Shown in pieces: positions 1-7,269 of a stretch of 10,199 nucleotides of DNA. A model generated the notes under the pieces. It did not search any database. It had not been told where the DNA came from and saw only the letters and a program-made list of their open reading frames with translations. Position numbers and translations under genes: made by a program. Source of the stretch: Oscillospiraceae bacterium (lineage in GTDB: Bacteria > Bacillota_A > Clostridia > Oscillospirales > WRJC01); contig WQXD01000112.1 of assembly GCA_009785015.1 (NCBI GenBank), positions 1 through 10,199 on the forward strand. Direction: 5' to 3'. Position 1 is the first letter of the stretch, and the number at the start of each line of letters is the position of its first letter.

Positions 1-1445
1 ATATCATGGCAAAAACAAGGCAGGCGCAGAGACGCGCCGTTTCCCAACCGCACGGCGCACGCTGGCGAAAACATCCCTGTGGCCGGTGAATAGGCGTCTA
101 TTTTGTATTCTCCCTCTTTCAAATCCAAAACAATCTCCTGCTCCGCTATTATACGTCCGTATTCGGGCGAATCGTATTCGGCCGCGTCGGCGAGATAAAT
201 GTGATATCCATCTGACTGGTCCGCCAGTACGCTTCCGACGACGCCCGAAGGCGCACTGACGATGATATCCGCCGCCGGCCTTACATTGACCAAATCCACA
301 ACATCGAGATAATCGGCGAGGTATCCCATCCATGCGCGTATATGCTTTTGGGATTCGGGCGTTCCCGCTTCAAGACGGGGCAGAATGCTGAAATCGATGT
401 AGTCATAATGCGCCCCGCAAAATATGGTCGTCCACGCGCGCTTGCGGTGGATTGTCCACCCGCATTCGTCTTTATACGCGCTTGCCGCATTGTCTTCGTC
501 CATACACATCGGCTTTTTCTTTTTATACCCTTCAAGACAGAAATCGCGGTAGTTTTCAAGATTGAGCTCGCGCGACATGAAGCCTCCGAGCAAATACCAT
601 TTTCCCGAAATAACCGTGCTGTTTGTAGGGTGGACGGTAACCACATCGAAATCCATATTGTCAAATGACTCGTCGGTCAGCGTGGCGAACGCAGGCACAT
701 AGGTATAGGCCTCTTCGCCCGTTATCAGATGTACATTCTCCATTTTTGACTCTATGGAACGCACCAATTTTATCATGTGGCCGACCCATGCGTTGCTCTC
801 CGCACAAGTCGGCGAATTCGGATGATTCGGGTTGTCCCCGCCCGGCTCGTTGCATATTTCATACATGATATTGGTGTATTTGTTTGTCTCACGGACGATT
901 TTTTCCGCAAGACGCTCCATAACCGCCGTTCGCTGCGGGTCGCGCAGGGTATTGTAATCAACGATATCTATGTCTTTCAGATTGCTGAGATTATTTGCCG
1001 CATGCAAGGGATTGCAGGACCATACCATAGGGGTATATGTATTGCTGAAAAGCGTCACTTCGACGATTATGTCATATTTTTCGGCGGTCGACAGAAATTC
1101 GTGCAGGCGGAAAAAAAATTCATCGTTCCATTGGTTCAGGTCATACTTGGGTTCTCCGTCGCATGCTTTGCCGGGGCCCGTGCGCCTGTAGGGCGAAATA
1201 TAGTCGGGCGATTCCGGCTTGCATGTGGAATACGGATTGGTCGGAACCTGAAGCTCGCGGAACAAAACAAACAGGCGCGTGTAGTTGATTCTTTTTTTTC
1301 GCATATCCTCAAGATATTTAAGGTAATCAAAAGGACGGTTCATGACTGCGCCGTAGTGTTCGGTCGCTGTAAAAAGCATGACAGGTTTGCCGTTGTATTC
1401 GAAAATTTTGGGATTTTCCGGATGTAATCCGATAGTTTTTTTCAT
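1..1445 (-). CDS. Putative clan GH-A-like glycoside hydrolase, C-terminus beyond the window edge
   Basis: The frame from the ATG at 1445 stays open for 481 codons and leaves the window without a stop. The protein has no signal peptide, so it probably works in the cytoplasm on imported oligosaccharides or glycosides. Residues 1 to about 365 read as a TIM-barrel hydrolase. An early strand carries FTATEHYG. The strand IMYEICNEP ends in Asn199-Glu200-Pro201, the usual place of the clan GH-A acid/base. VVTVHP holds His272. PMCMDEDN holds Glu317, a candidate nucleophile, and CGAHYDYID fits the last barrel strand. Residues from about 375 onward look like a beta-rich C-terminal domain with YKIDAYSPATG, a pattern seen at the end of DUF4038/DUF5060-type hydrolases. 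The start is fixed by GGAGAGGGGAA on the minus strand at 1452-1462, six bases ahead. It is transcribed away from the solute-binding operon from a shared promoter region. The fold call is fairly firm; family and substrate are not known. Confidence 0.8.
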   Translation of the reverse strand, partial: MKKTIGLHPENPKIFEYNGKPVMLFTATEHYGAVMNRPFDYLKYLEDMRKKRINYTRLFVLFRELQVPTNPYSTCKPESPDYISPYRRTGPGKACDGEPKYDLNQWNDEFFFRLHEFLSTAEKYDIIVEVTLFSNTYTPMVWSCNPLHAANNLSNLKDIDIVDYNTLRDPQRTAVMERLAEKIVRETNKYTNIMYEICNEPGGDNPNHPNSPTCAESNAWVGHMIKLVRSIESKMENVHLITGEEAYTYVPAFATLTDESFDNMDFDVVTVHPTNSTVISGKWYLLGGFMSRELNLENYRDFCLEGYKKKKPMCMDEDNAASAYKDECGWTIHRKRAWTTIFCGAHYDYIDFSILPRLEAGTPESQKHIRAWMGYLADYLDVVDLVNVRPAADIIVSAPSGVVGSVLADQSDGYHIYLADAAEYDSPEYGRIIAEQEIVLDLKEGEYKIDAYSPATGMFSPACAVRLGNGASLRLPCFCHD

Positions 1446-1483
1446 TTTGCGTTCCCCTCTCCTATAATTTGTTTTGTTATCAG

Positions 1484-1512
1484 ATTATAGCACGAAAAAA
1501 TGAATAATTAAA
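1484..1512 (-). promoter_or_regulatory. Leftward promoter of the glycoside hydrolase gene
   Basis: On the minus strand a perfect TATAAT (1489 to 1484) is preceded by TGC, giving an extended -10 (TGnTATAAT). Seventeen bases upstream lies a weak -35, TTTAAT, at 1512 to 1507. The distance to the ATG at 1445 allows a leader of about 30 bases. An extended -10 often compensates for a poor -35. Its -35 almost touches that of the rightward promoter. Confidence 0.6.
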
Positions 1513-1513
1513 C

Positions 1514-1542
1514 TTGACAATACATAAAAAAAATAATATAAT
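1514..1542 (+). promoter_or_regulatory. Consensus sigma-A promoter of the solute-binding/URO-D operon
   Basis: TTGACA (1514-1519) and TATAAT (1537-1542) are exact consensus boxes separated by the ideal 17 bases. Transcription would begin near 1549 and leave a leader of about 40 bases before the ATG at 1592. No other convincing promoter or terminator is seen inside the four-gene run to 6895, so this promoter probably serves all four genes. So strong a core promoter on a catabolic-type locus suggests control by a repressor. Confidence 0.75.
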
Positions 1543-1546
1543 GTAT
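1520..1546. promoter_or_regulatory. Possible operator: ATACAT/ATGTAT inverted repeat over the -10 box
   Basis: ATACAT at 1520-1525 and ATGTAT at 1541-1546 are exact inverted copies separated by 15 AT-rich bases, and they cover the spacer and -10 of the rightward promoter. A second small near-palindrome, GAAAATTTC, lies at 1552-1560 just after the expected start point. Either could bind a repressor, but in DNA this AT-rich short inverted repeats also arise by chance. Confidence 0.2.
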
Positions 1547-1591
1547 ATAGTGAAAATTTCGAAAATGGTCAAAACGAGGAAGGGTTTTTTT

Positions 1592-3127
1592 ATGAAAAAA
1601 ATTATCGGCTGGTTTTTGGTTTGCGCGATGATTCTGCCGGTTTTCGGCTCGTGCAGTACGGGCAAAAAAGACGAGGCGCCCGCCCCGAGCGGCACGCTTG
1701 AAAATGAGCAAAGCGCCGCCGAACAAAAAGACGGCGTCCCGTCCGCGGAGCAGAAAAAGGAAGAGCGCGAAAAGGAAGAAAAAGAAATGCTCGCCGGCCT
1801 TCCGGAGGGGGATTTCGGCGGATACACGTTTCATTTTATCTCGCGCAGGGAAAACAATCCCGAATGGGATATCTGGGGCAACAGGGATATATACAGCGAA
1901 AACGAGAACGGGGAGACGATAAACGACGCCGTCTACAGGCGCAACAGGTATATCGAGGACGCCTATAACTGCAACATAGAGGAATTTCAGTCTTTCAATA
2001 TGCTTAACGACTTGAGAAAAACCATCAAATCCGGCGACGACGAATACGACGTCGCCCTGCCGCCCTTGAACCAGGGCATCAATCTCGCCGCCGACGGGCT
2101 GCTTTTAAATCTCGGCAATATTTCCGCGCTCAATCTTTCGAACAAATGGTGGGACCAGAACGCCAACAGATCGCTGTCGATCGGGGGCAAGCTGTATTAC
2201 ACATCGGGCGACATGCTCATATTAAACAACGATTCCACCGGGGCCTTTGTGTTTTCCAAGCAGCTTGTGCAGGAACATCAGTTTGAAATCCCGTATCAGC
2301 TTGTAAAAGAGGGAAGATGGACTTTTGACGTGTTTTATTCGCAGGTCAAGCAGGTATCCATGGATTTGAACGGCGACGGCAAAATGGACAGGCATGACAA
2401 ATACGGATTCATGCAGTACAGGGATGTATTGGAATGCCTGACTCACGGGGGCGGAGGGGATTTCGGCGAAAAAGATGAAAACGATATACCGTATTTCACC
2501 CTTGACAGCGAAAAAAACATCACGATTTTGGAAAAAGTTTTTGAAATAATGAACGACCCCGTGAATACATACCGCCTGCATATGACATATACCGAAGGGG
2601 TGACGAACGCTTTCGTTCTCGGGCAGTCGATATTCGAGGAAAACCGCGCGCTGTATTATTGGCTCAGGCTGCGCGATATCGAGCCTTTGCGGAGCATGGA
2701 AGCGGATTTCGGGATACTCCCGATACCCAAATGGGACGAAAGCCAGAAAGATTACCGCTGCACGGTGAATTTCCACGTTTCCACCTGCATAACGCTTCCC
2801 ATATCAAACACCGACCCGGAAAAGACGGGATTGTTTCTCGAGGCGTTCAACTGCAAATCAAAATATACGCTTCAGCCCGCGTATTATGACATCGCGCTAA
2901 ACGGCAAATACATGAGGGACGAGGAAAGCTCCGAAATGCTCGATATCATATTCGCAAACAGGGTTTACGACATCGGCCTGATCGGAAATTTCGGCGGAAT
3001 ACTGGGGAGTATGTACGACATGGTGGACAAGGACAACAGGGGTTTCGTGGCCCGGATGGAAAAAGAAAGGCCGAAAATCGAGAAGGACATGGAAAAGAAA
3101 ATCGAAAAAATAATCGAATTGAACTGA
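1592..3127 (+). CDS. Extracellular solute-binding lipoprotein, probably sugar ABC transporter
   Basis: This 511-residue protein should be a membrane-anchored ligand-binding component of an ABC importer. Residues 1-20 form a signal peptide (MKK, then a hydrophobic run) ending in PVFGSC, with Cys21 as the lipidation site. A linker rich in Glu, Lys and Ala follows to about residue 68. The mature part begins near LPEGDFGGYTF and contains DIYSENENGETINDAVY, KWWDQN (about 185-190), WTFDVF, and a calcium-loop-like DLNGDGKMD at 258-266. The size and motifs fit the large solute-binding proteins common in Clostridia. I chose the ATG at 1592 because AGGAAGGG lies about seven bases ahead and the signal peptide starts there; the longer reading from TTG at 1514 begins inside the promoter. 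It is clearly paralogous to the next gene, 20 bases downstream. No permease or ATPase is in the window, so the transport partners are unknown. The substrate is inferred to be a carbohydrate from the neighbouring hydrolase. Confidence 0.85.
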   Translation: MKKIIGWFLVCAMILPVFGSCSTGKKDEAPAPSGTLENEQSAAEQKDGVPSAEQKKEEREKEEKEMLAGLPEGDFGGYTFHFISRRENNPEWDIWGNRDIYSENENGETINDAVYRRNRYIEDAYNCNIEEFQSFNMLNDLRKTIKSGDDEYDVALPPLNQGINLAADGLLLNLGNISALNLSNKWWDQNANRSLSIGGKLYYTSGDMLILNNDSTGAFVFSKQLVQEHQFEIPYQLVKEGRWTFDVFYSQVKQVSMDLNGDGKMDRHDKYGFMQYRDVLECLTHGGGGDFGEKDENDIPYFTLDSEKNITILEKVFEIMNDPVNTYRLHMTYTEGVTNAFVLGQSIFEENRALYYWLRLRDIEPLRSMEADFGILPIPKWDESQKDYRCTVNFHVSTCITLPISNTDPEKTGLFLEAFNCKSKYTLQPAYYDIALNGKYMRDEESSEMLDIIFANRVYDIGLIGNFGGILGSMYDMVDKDNRGFVARMEKERPKIEKDMEKKIEKIIELN

Positions 3128-3147
3128 AAATGCAAGGGGGATAAATT

Positions 3148-4638
3148 ATGGCGAAAAAATTTCTGGCAGTTATGCTTGCCGTTTCGGCGTTTTTGCTGTT
3201 TTTTCCGGGATGCGTCGGCAATGAGGAAAAAACGCAGCAACCAAACGAAAACAACACCGATCATTCGGGCGGCGAGGGGGCCGACGGTGGGGCCGTCACT
3301 GAAAAAATACTGCCCGATTTGCCCGAGGGCCTCAATTTCAACGGCGAAACATTCACTTTTCTCGTGACCGGCCCCGGCTACGGCTATGGGTATTACGAAA
3401 CCGTCGATATATATACCGCGGAGCAAAACGGCGAGACTTTAAACGACGCGGTGTATATCAGAAACAGGAATGTCGAGGAAAAACTGAATATAAATATCGC
3501 GGAGCGCAAATCCGACAGCGTGGCTGCGGACGCCAAAAAGGCGATAACCGCCGGGGACGCTTCATATGACGCGATCTTCGCCCATATGTTCGATTCCTCG
3601 AGTATGGCGCAAAACCACTTGGTGATGAACATAAAGGAAATCGCGTATATGGATCTCGACAAACCCTGGTGGGACAAAAACGCGGAAAATGAACTGTCTA
3701 TCAAAAACAAGCTGTATTTTACCACGGGGGATATAAGCACCAAAGTCAAAGCCTGCACGCGCCTGCAGATATTCAACAAAAAATTGATAAAGGATTTTGA
3801 CTTCGGCGACCCTTACGAGTATGTCAAAAACAACACATGGACATTTGACGTCTACGCGCAGATGGTAAAGTCGGTATATGTGGATGTAAACGGCAACGGC
3901 GAAAGGGACGACGGGGATGTATACGGGTTTATTTTGGATTCCAGCCCGCTCTGGCCCGTCAGGAGTTTCGGCGAGCGCTTGACCACGAATGACAGCGACG
4001 GTTATCCGGAAATAACAATCAACAACGACCGTTTTTATAATGCCGCCGGCAAAGTGATGGATTTGTATAACGACGAAACCGTCTGCAGGCCTATCGGTTC
4101 CATGAAAGTGGGCGGCGATTTTTCAAATGTATACACGTACGCGCGTTCGCTTTTCACTCAGGACAAATTTTTGTTTCACTTGGGGCTGCCGCTGATATTA
4201 GATGAATTCAGAAATATGGAATCGGATTTCGGACTGCTTCCCTGCCCGAAATTTGACGAAAACCAATCCCGCTATTATCATATAGTCGACGGCGAGGCGG
4301 TCATGCTCAGCGTACCCATAACCTCAAATGGGGAGAAGGCGGGGCCTATACTCGAGGCCATGGCGGCGGAAAGCATGTACACCGTGACGCCCGCATATAA
4401 TGAAATATTGCTGAAACGCAAATACGTCAGGGACAACGAATCCGAATTTATACTCGATATTGTAAACCAAACCCGCACATATGATCTATGCACGATATTC
4501 GGGTGGGGAGGGATGAACGGCTTGATGAGCAATCCAGACATGAAAAAAAACAACAATCCCGCTTCGGAAATCGACAAAATGTACGAAAAAGCCCTGCTCG
4601 CAATCGAAAAAACCGTGGCTGCGTTTGAAGCCGAATAA
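3148..4638 (+). CDS. Second extracellular solute-binding lipoprotein, tandem paralogue
   Basis: This 496-residue lipoprotein repeats the design of its upstream neighbour. MAKKFLAVML starts a signal peptide ending in LFFPGC, with Cys22 the lipid-anchored residue. A polar, Gly/Glu/Asn-rich linker follows to about residue 55. Blocks shared with the first copy run in the same order: LPEG..NGETFTF, DIYTAEQNGETLNDAVY, PWWDKNAENELSIKNKLYF, WTFDVYAQMVKS, the metal-loop-like DVNGNGERD at 246-254, MESDFGLLPCPKFDE, and a C-terminal YTVTPAYNEILLKRKYVRD. The ATG is preceded by AAGGGGG at 3134-3140. The two copies have drifted in the middle and at the end, so they likely bind related but different ligands or serve different permeases. 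Because the pair has no permease beside it, a shared permease elsewhere, or a role in sensing, remains possible. Confidence 0.85.
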   Translation: MAKKFLAVMLAVSAFLLFFPGCVGNEEKTQQPNENNTDHSGGEGADGGAVTEKILPDLPEGLNFNGETFTFLVTGPGYGYGYYETVDIYTAEQNGETLNDAVYIRNRNVEEKLNINIAERKSDSVAADAKKAITAGDASYDAIFAHMFDSSSMAQNHLVMNIKEIAYMDLDKPWWDKNAENELSIKNKLYFTTGDISTKVKACTRLQIFNKKLIKDFDFGDPYEYVKNNTWTFDVYAQMVKSVYVDVNGNGERDDGDVYGFILDSSPLWPVRSFGERLTTNDSDGYPEITINNDRFYNAAGKVMDLYNDETVCRPIGSMKVGGDFSNVYTYARSLFTQDKFLFHLGLPLILDEFRNMESDFGLLPCPKFDENQSRYYHIVDGEAVMLSVPITSNGEKAGPILEAMAAESMYTVTPAYNEILLKRKYVRDNESEFILDIVNQTRTYDLCTIFGWGGMNGLMSNPDMKKNNNPASEIDKMYEKALLAIEKTVAAFEAE

Positions 4639-4663
4639 ATAATACAGAGGGAGAGTTGAAAAA

Positions 4664-5791
4664 ATGAAAATAGAAAGCGATAACGCGGCGCTCGCCTATG
4701 CCGCGATCAACCGCGAGCCGACAGAGGGGATCCCCATGTTTTTGCTGCATATAATGGAGCATGAAATTATAGAGAAACTGGCCGGGACAGATGCCGGCAG
4801 TTACAAAAAGAACCCGCATGAGACCTATTTTGCCATGCAGAGAAATATCGGCGTATGCATGATCGACCAGTATCTGCCCGACAATCCGCTGTCCATGGAT
4901 ACCCGCGGATATTTGGGGGCGGCAGGCAGTACGACGGGGGCATCCGAAATATATGTCGGCGGCATGCTGATTGACAGCCCCGAGGACGCCGCGGAGCACA
5001 TGGAAAAATATCTGATCCCCGATTTGATAAAGGCGATCGAAAATTTCGATGAAAACAGGGTGATATCCGCAGTTATCGAAAACGAGACGAGTATCCAGCG
5101 CGAAATCGGCCCCGAAATTTTGAAGGCCGGATACGGGCATATATCATTTCCGCCGTTTTTATACGGGACTTACGGCTACGAGCATTATTTCGGCGCCTAT
5201 GCCCTGTACCCCGAAATTATCGACCGCGTGTTCGGGCTCCAGGGGGATTTGACGTATTTGAATAACAAGGCGGTCACAAAAGCGTTTATAGGGGCAAATC
5301 TGCCGCGCTATCACAGGATTGACCACGACATGGCGGACGGAAAAGGCGTGCTTGTGAATGTCAAAACATTGGAGCGGGCGTGGGTGCCCGCCTTCATCAA
5401 GGCGATTTCCCCGGCGGTCGAGGCGGATTTCACGCTTCTGTGGCACTGCGACGGCAATCTGATGAAGCTGATACCGTATCTTTTAGAAGCGGGCGTAAAC
5501 GGCTTTCAGGGGTTCCAGTATGAATTCGGAATGGATTACCCGTATATATGCGGACTCAAAGCGAAAAACGGCAAGAGCATGGTCATCGAGGCGGGCGTAT
5601 CGGTCACGCGCGAGCTTCCCATGGGGACGCCGGGCGACGTGAGAAGGCAGATCAAAGAGCTCGTGGAGTACGGGCCCGAGACGGGGTTGTTTTTGGGCAT
5701 GTCGAGTTCCTGCGTCCCGGGCACCCCGTATGAAAATATACTCACCGCTATAGAAGGAATGCAGTATTACAAAAAACACGGACGAAAGTAG
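4664..5791 (+). CDS. URO-D superfamily protein, possible methyltransferase (MtaA/CmuA-like)
   Basis: This 375-residue protein belongs to the uroporphyrinogen decarboxylase superfamily, a TIM-barrel fold. Apart from HemE, the superfamily includes MtaA, MtbA and CmuA, which move methyl groups from corrinoid proteins to a thiol or similar acceptor. The N-terminal NREPTEGIPMFL is the family's usual opening. Residues 256-290 hold the core barrel strands: LLWHCDGN with His261, Cys262 and Asp263, followed by LLEAGVNGFQGFQYE. Near the end GMSSSCVPGTPYENI places Cys350 before the conserved PGTPYEN segment. His, Cys and a late Cys recall the zinc site of MtaA/MtbA, but the spacing is not the textbook HxC. 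AGAGGGAGAG at 4646-4655 sets the start, and the gene lies 25 bases after the second binding protein. HemE is unlikely, given the sugar-type operon and a second superfamily member next door. The reaction is not known. Confidence 0.75.
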   Translation: MKIESDNAALAYAAINREPTEGIPMFLLHIMEHEIIEKLAGTDAGSYKKNPHETYFAMQRNIGVCMIDQYLPDNPLSMDTRGYLGAAGSTTGASEIYVGGMLIDSPEDAAEHMEKYLIPDLIKAIENFDENRVISAVIENETSIQREIGPEILKAGYGHISFPPFLYGTYGYEHYFGAYALYPEIIDRVFGLQGDLTYLNNKAVTKAFIGANLPRYHRIDHDMADGKGVLVNVKTLERAWVPAFIKAISPAVEADFTLLWHCDGNLMKLIPYLLEAGVNGFQGFQYEFGMDYPYICGLKAKNGKSMVIEAGVSVTRELPMGTPGDVRRQIKELVEYGPETGLFLGMSSSCVPGTPYENILTAIEGMQYYKKHGRK

Positions 5792-5806
5792 AAAGGGATA
5801 GTTGGT

Positions 5807-6895
5807 ATGGATCTGTTATATAAGCCGGATTGGGAAGAAACCAAAGAGCGCTATAAGTGCTGGTGGGCGAGGGAAAATTCCGGCAGGTGCGCTATTTCGA
5901 TCAGGGCCCCGAAAGACAAGCCGTTATGCCAAAAAGCCCCCGATATTCCAAAGAAAGCAGAAGACCGGTGGTTGGACGTTGATTTTATAAAAAACAGAAT
6001 GGAGTATTACCTCGGTGCGACTTATCACGCCGGGGAAGCGCTCCCGGTGTGGAACGCCGGATATCCCGGATGGGATTTTATCCCGGTTTATCTGGGCTGC
6101 GATGTCAAACTCACGGAGGAGACGGGCTGGCATTCCCACATACTTCAAAACGGCGAGCTCACCGATTACGGCCCGGAGGATATAAAAATAGATGAAAACA
6201 ACAAATGGTTTAAATTCGCCGTTGAAATCCATGAACTCGCCGTAAAAGAGGCCAAAGGCAAATCAATTCCGGGGATACAGGCTATCGGAGGCACGGGCGA
6301 CTGTCTGGCCACCTTGCGCTCAAACCAAAAACTGCTTTTTGATCTGGTCGACTGCCCTTCGCAGGTAAAAAAATTAGAAATGCATCTGATGGATATATGG
6401 ATCTTCGTTTTCGAGCGGTTTTATAATATCACCCGCGAGGCGGCGCAGGGCACGACCAATTTTATGGGGCTTTGGGCCCCGGGCAAGTTTTATGTGTGCG
6501 CCAACGATTTCGCGTATATGATCTCGCCTGCGATGTATGAGGAATTTTTTTTGGAGCCCCTTTGCAGGCAGGTAAATTATCTCGATTATTCGATATATCA
6601 CGTGGACGGCACGGGAAATTTCAACCATATCGACATTTTATGCCAAATTCCCAAACTCAACGCCCTTCAGTTTTTGCCCGGAGCGGGGAAACCGAGCCCG
6701 TTGTATTACGCGAAGGAATTAAAAAAAATACAAAACGCGGGCAAAAACCTGCACATATCGATAGCCCCGGGCGAAGTGGAGCGGGCGCTCGAAATGCTCT
6801 CGTCCAAAGGCCTTTTCATCGACACATGGTGCCAAAGCGAGCGTGAAGCAAACGATTTATTGGAGTGTGCCGCGCGATGGTCCAAGTGGTATTGA
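5807..6895 (+). CDS. Second, divergent URO-D superfamily protein
   Basis: This 362-residue protein is the last gene of the operon, starting 15 bases after the previous stop with GAAAGGGAT at 5791-5799. It matches a group of URO-D-like proteins often annotated as trimethylamine corrinoid protein 2 or simply URO-D family, though it has no corrinoid-binding domain. The N-terminus (residues 1-60) is Trp- and charge-rich, with YKCWWAREN, unlike that of the upstream gene. The hallmark region is SIYHVDGTGNFNHIDILCQI at about 262-281, followed by LNALQFLPGAGKPSP, which matches the H-DG and IQW-PGAG segments of this group. His265 and Asp267 are likely active-site residues. Cys231 and Cys342 are candidate metal ligands. 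It is not a recent duplicate of the first URO-D protein, since only the core strands correspond. The pair may form a heteromer or carry out two steps. No intrinsic terminator is obvious after the stop. Confidence 0.7.
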   Translation: MDLLYKPDWEETKERYKCWWARENSGRCAISIRAPKDKPLCQKAPDIPKKAEDRWLDVDFIKNRMEYYLGATYHAGEALPVWNAGYPGWDFIPVYLGCDVKLTEETGWHSHILQNGELTDYGPEDIKIDENNKWFKFAVEIHELAVKEAKGKSIPGIQAIGGTGDCLATLRSNQKLLFDLVDCPSQVKKLEMHLMDIWIFVFERFYNITREAAQGTTNFMGLWAPGKFYVCANDFAYMISPAMYEEFFLEPLCRQVNYLDYSIYHVDGTGNFNHIDILCQIPKLNALQFLPGAGKPSPLYYAKELKKIQNAGKNLHISIAPGEVERALEMLSSKGLFIDTWCQSEREANDLLECAARWSKWY

Positions 6896-6933
6896 TTTTT
6901 TTCGTAATTTTTGAATAAAAAAGCGGATTGGGC

Positions 6934-6962
6934 TTGACAATTATGTAAATTTGGAGTATAAT
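6934..6962 (+). promoter_or_regulatory. Consensus promoter of the tRNA-Gln gene
   Basis: TTGACA at 6934-6939 and TATAAT at 6957-6962 are exact consensus boxes with a 17-base spacer, as expected for a stable RNA gene. The expected start lies near 6969, about 20 bases ahead of the mature tRNA 5' end. The layout equals that of the promoter at 1514-1542. Confidence 0.8.
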
Positions 6963-6988
6963 CATAGAGTGGCGTCCAAGATGCCCGG

Positions 6989-7065
6989 TGGGATGTCGCC
7001 AAGCCGGTAAGGCACAGGACTTTGACTCCTGCATTCCGCTGGTTCGAGTCCAGCCATCCCAGCCA
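6989..7065 (+). tRNA. tRNA-Gln (anticodon UUG)
   Basis: A full cloverleaf folds. The acceptor stem pairs TGGGATG (6989-6995) with CATCCCA (7055-7061), all seven pairs intact. The D stem is GCC/GGC. The anticodon stem CAGGA/TCCTG (7015-7019, 7027-7031) encloses loop CTTTGAC with anticodon TTG at 7022-7024. The T stem GCTGG/CCAGC (7038-7042, 7050-7054) encloses TTCGAGT. Discriminator G and an encoded CCA end the gene. The D loop and the variable region look about one base longer than in the usual bacterial tRNA-Gln, which is tolerated. It is transcribed alone from its own promoter and closed by a terminator. Confidence 0.95.
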
Positions 7066-7077
7066 AAATCATACCAT

Positions 7078-7118
7078 AAAATCGGGGTTTTGTCAAACCC
7101 CGATTTTGCTTTTCTTTG
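7078..7118 (+). terminator. Intrinsic terminator after tRNA-Gln
   Basis: AAAATCGGGGTTT (7078-7090) and AAACCCCGATTTT (7095-7107) form a perfect 13-bp hairpin around the four-base loop TGTC, and a T-rich stretch (GCTTTTCTTT) follows. The flanking A and T runs make it potentially active from both directions. Confidence 0.9.
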
Positions 7119-7124
7119 ATTTTA

Positions 7125-7217
7125 TGCCAATGTCTAAAAATTAGCGAAGACAAGGTTCCGTCAAGAGAGTTAGTCAATAAAATTAGCAAAAAAATAATCG
7201 AATTAAATTTGGGCTGA
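7125..7217 (+). pseudogene. Possible 3' remnant of a lost gene
   Basis: The gap between the tRNA terminator and the next gene holds an open reading stretch that ends in TGA at 7215-7217 and has no usable start. Its end reads EDKVPSRELVNKISKKII, a plausible basic helical C-terminal tail. It resembles nothing I can name. It may be the last piece of a gene broken during insertion next to the tRNA, or chance. The rest of the gap up to 7254 shows only a weak promoter-like TTGGGC-17-TATGAC (7209-7237). Confidence 0.25.
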
Positions 7218-7269
7218 GTAGACTGAGAACATATGACGTCAATTAATATTTATCGGAGGATGAAGAATA

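Noticed and set aside
777..1427. 216-codon open frame on the + strand
   Set aside because: It lies antisense inside the glycoside hydrolase gene, which has coherent motifs, a ribosome site and a promoter. The + frame reads as a basic, motif-free protein.
1514..1591. N-terminal extension of the first solute-binding protein from TTG at 1514
   Set aside because: These bases contain the consensus promoter. The signal peptide and ribosome site fit the ATG at 1592.
2365..2391. Dockerin repeat (DxNxDG) in the binding proteins
   Set aside because: Only one copy per protein, buried within the solute-binding domain. A dockerin needs two such segments, usually at an end.
2222..2776. 184-codon open frame on the minus strand
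   Set aside because: It is antisense to the first solute-binding protein and has no recognisable domain or good start.
4448..5140. 230-codon open frame on the minus strand
   Set aside because: It crosses the end of one real gene and the start of the next on the opposite strand, and its composition is that of a shadow frame.
6896..6933. Terminator after the second URO-D gene
   Set aside because: T runs are present (TTTTTTT near 6896) but no stable stem precedes them, so I do not call one. The operon may end without an intrinsic terminator.
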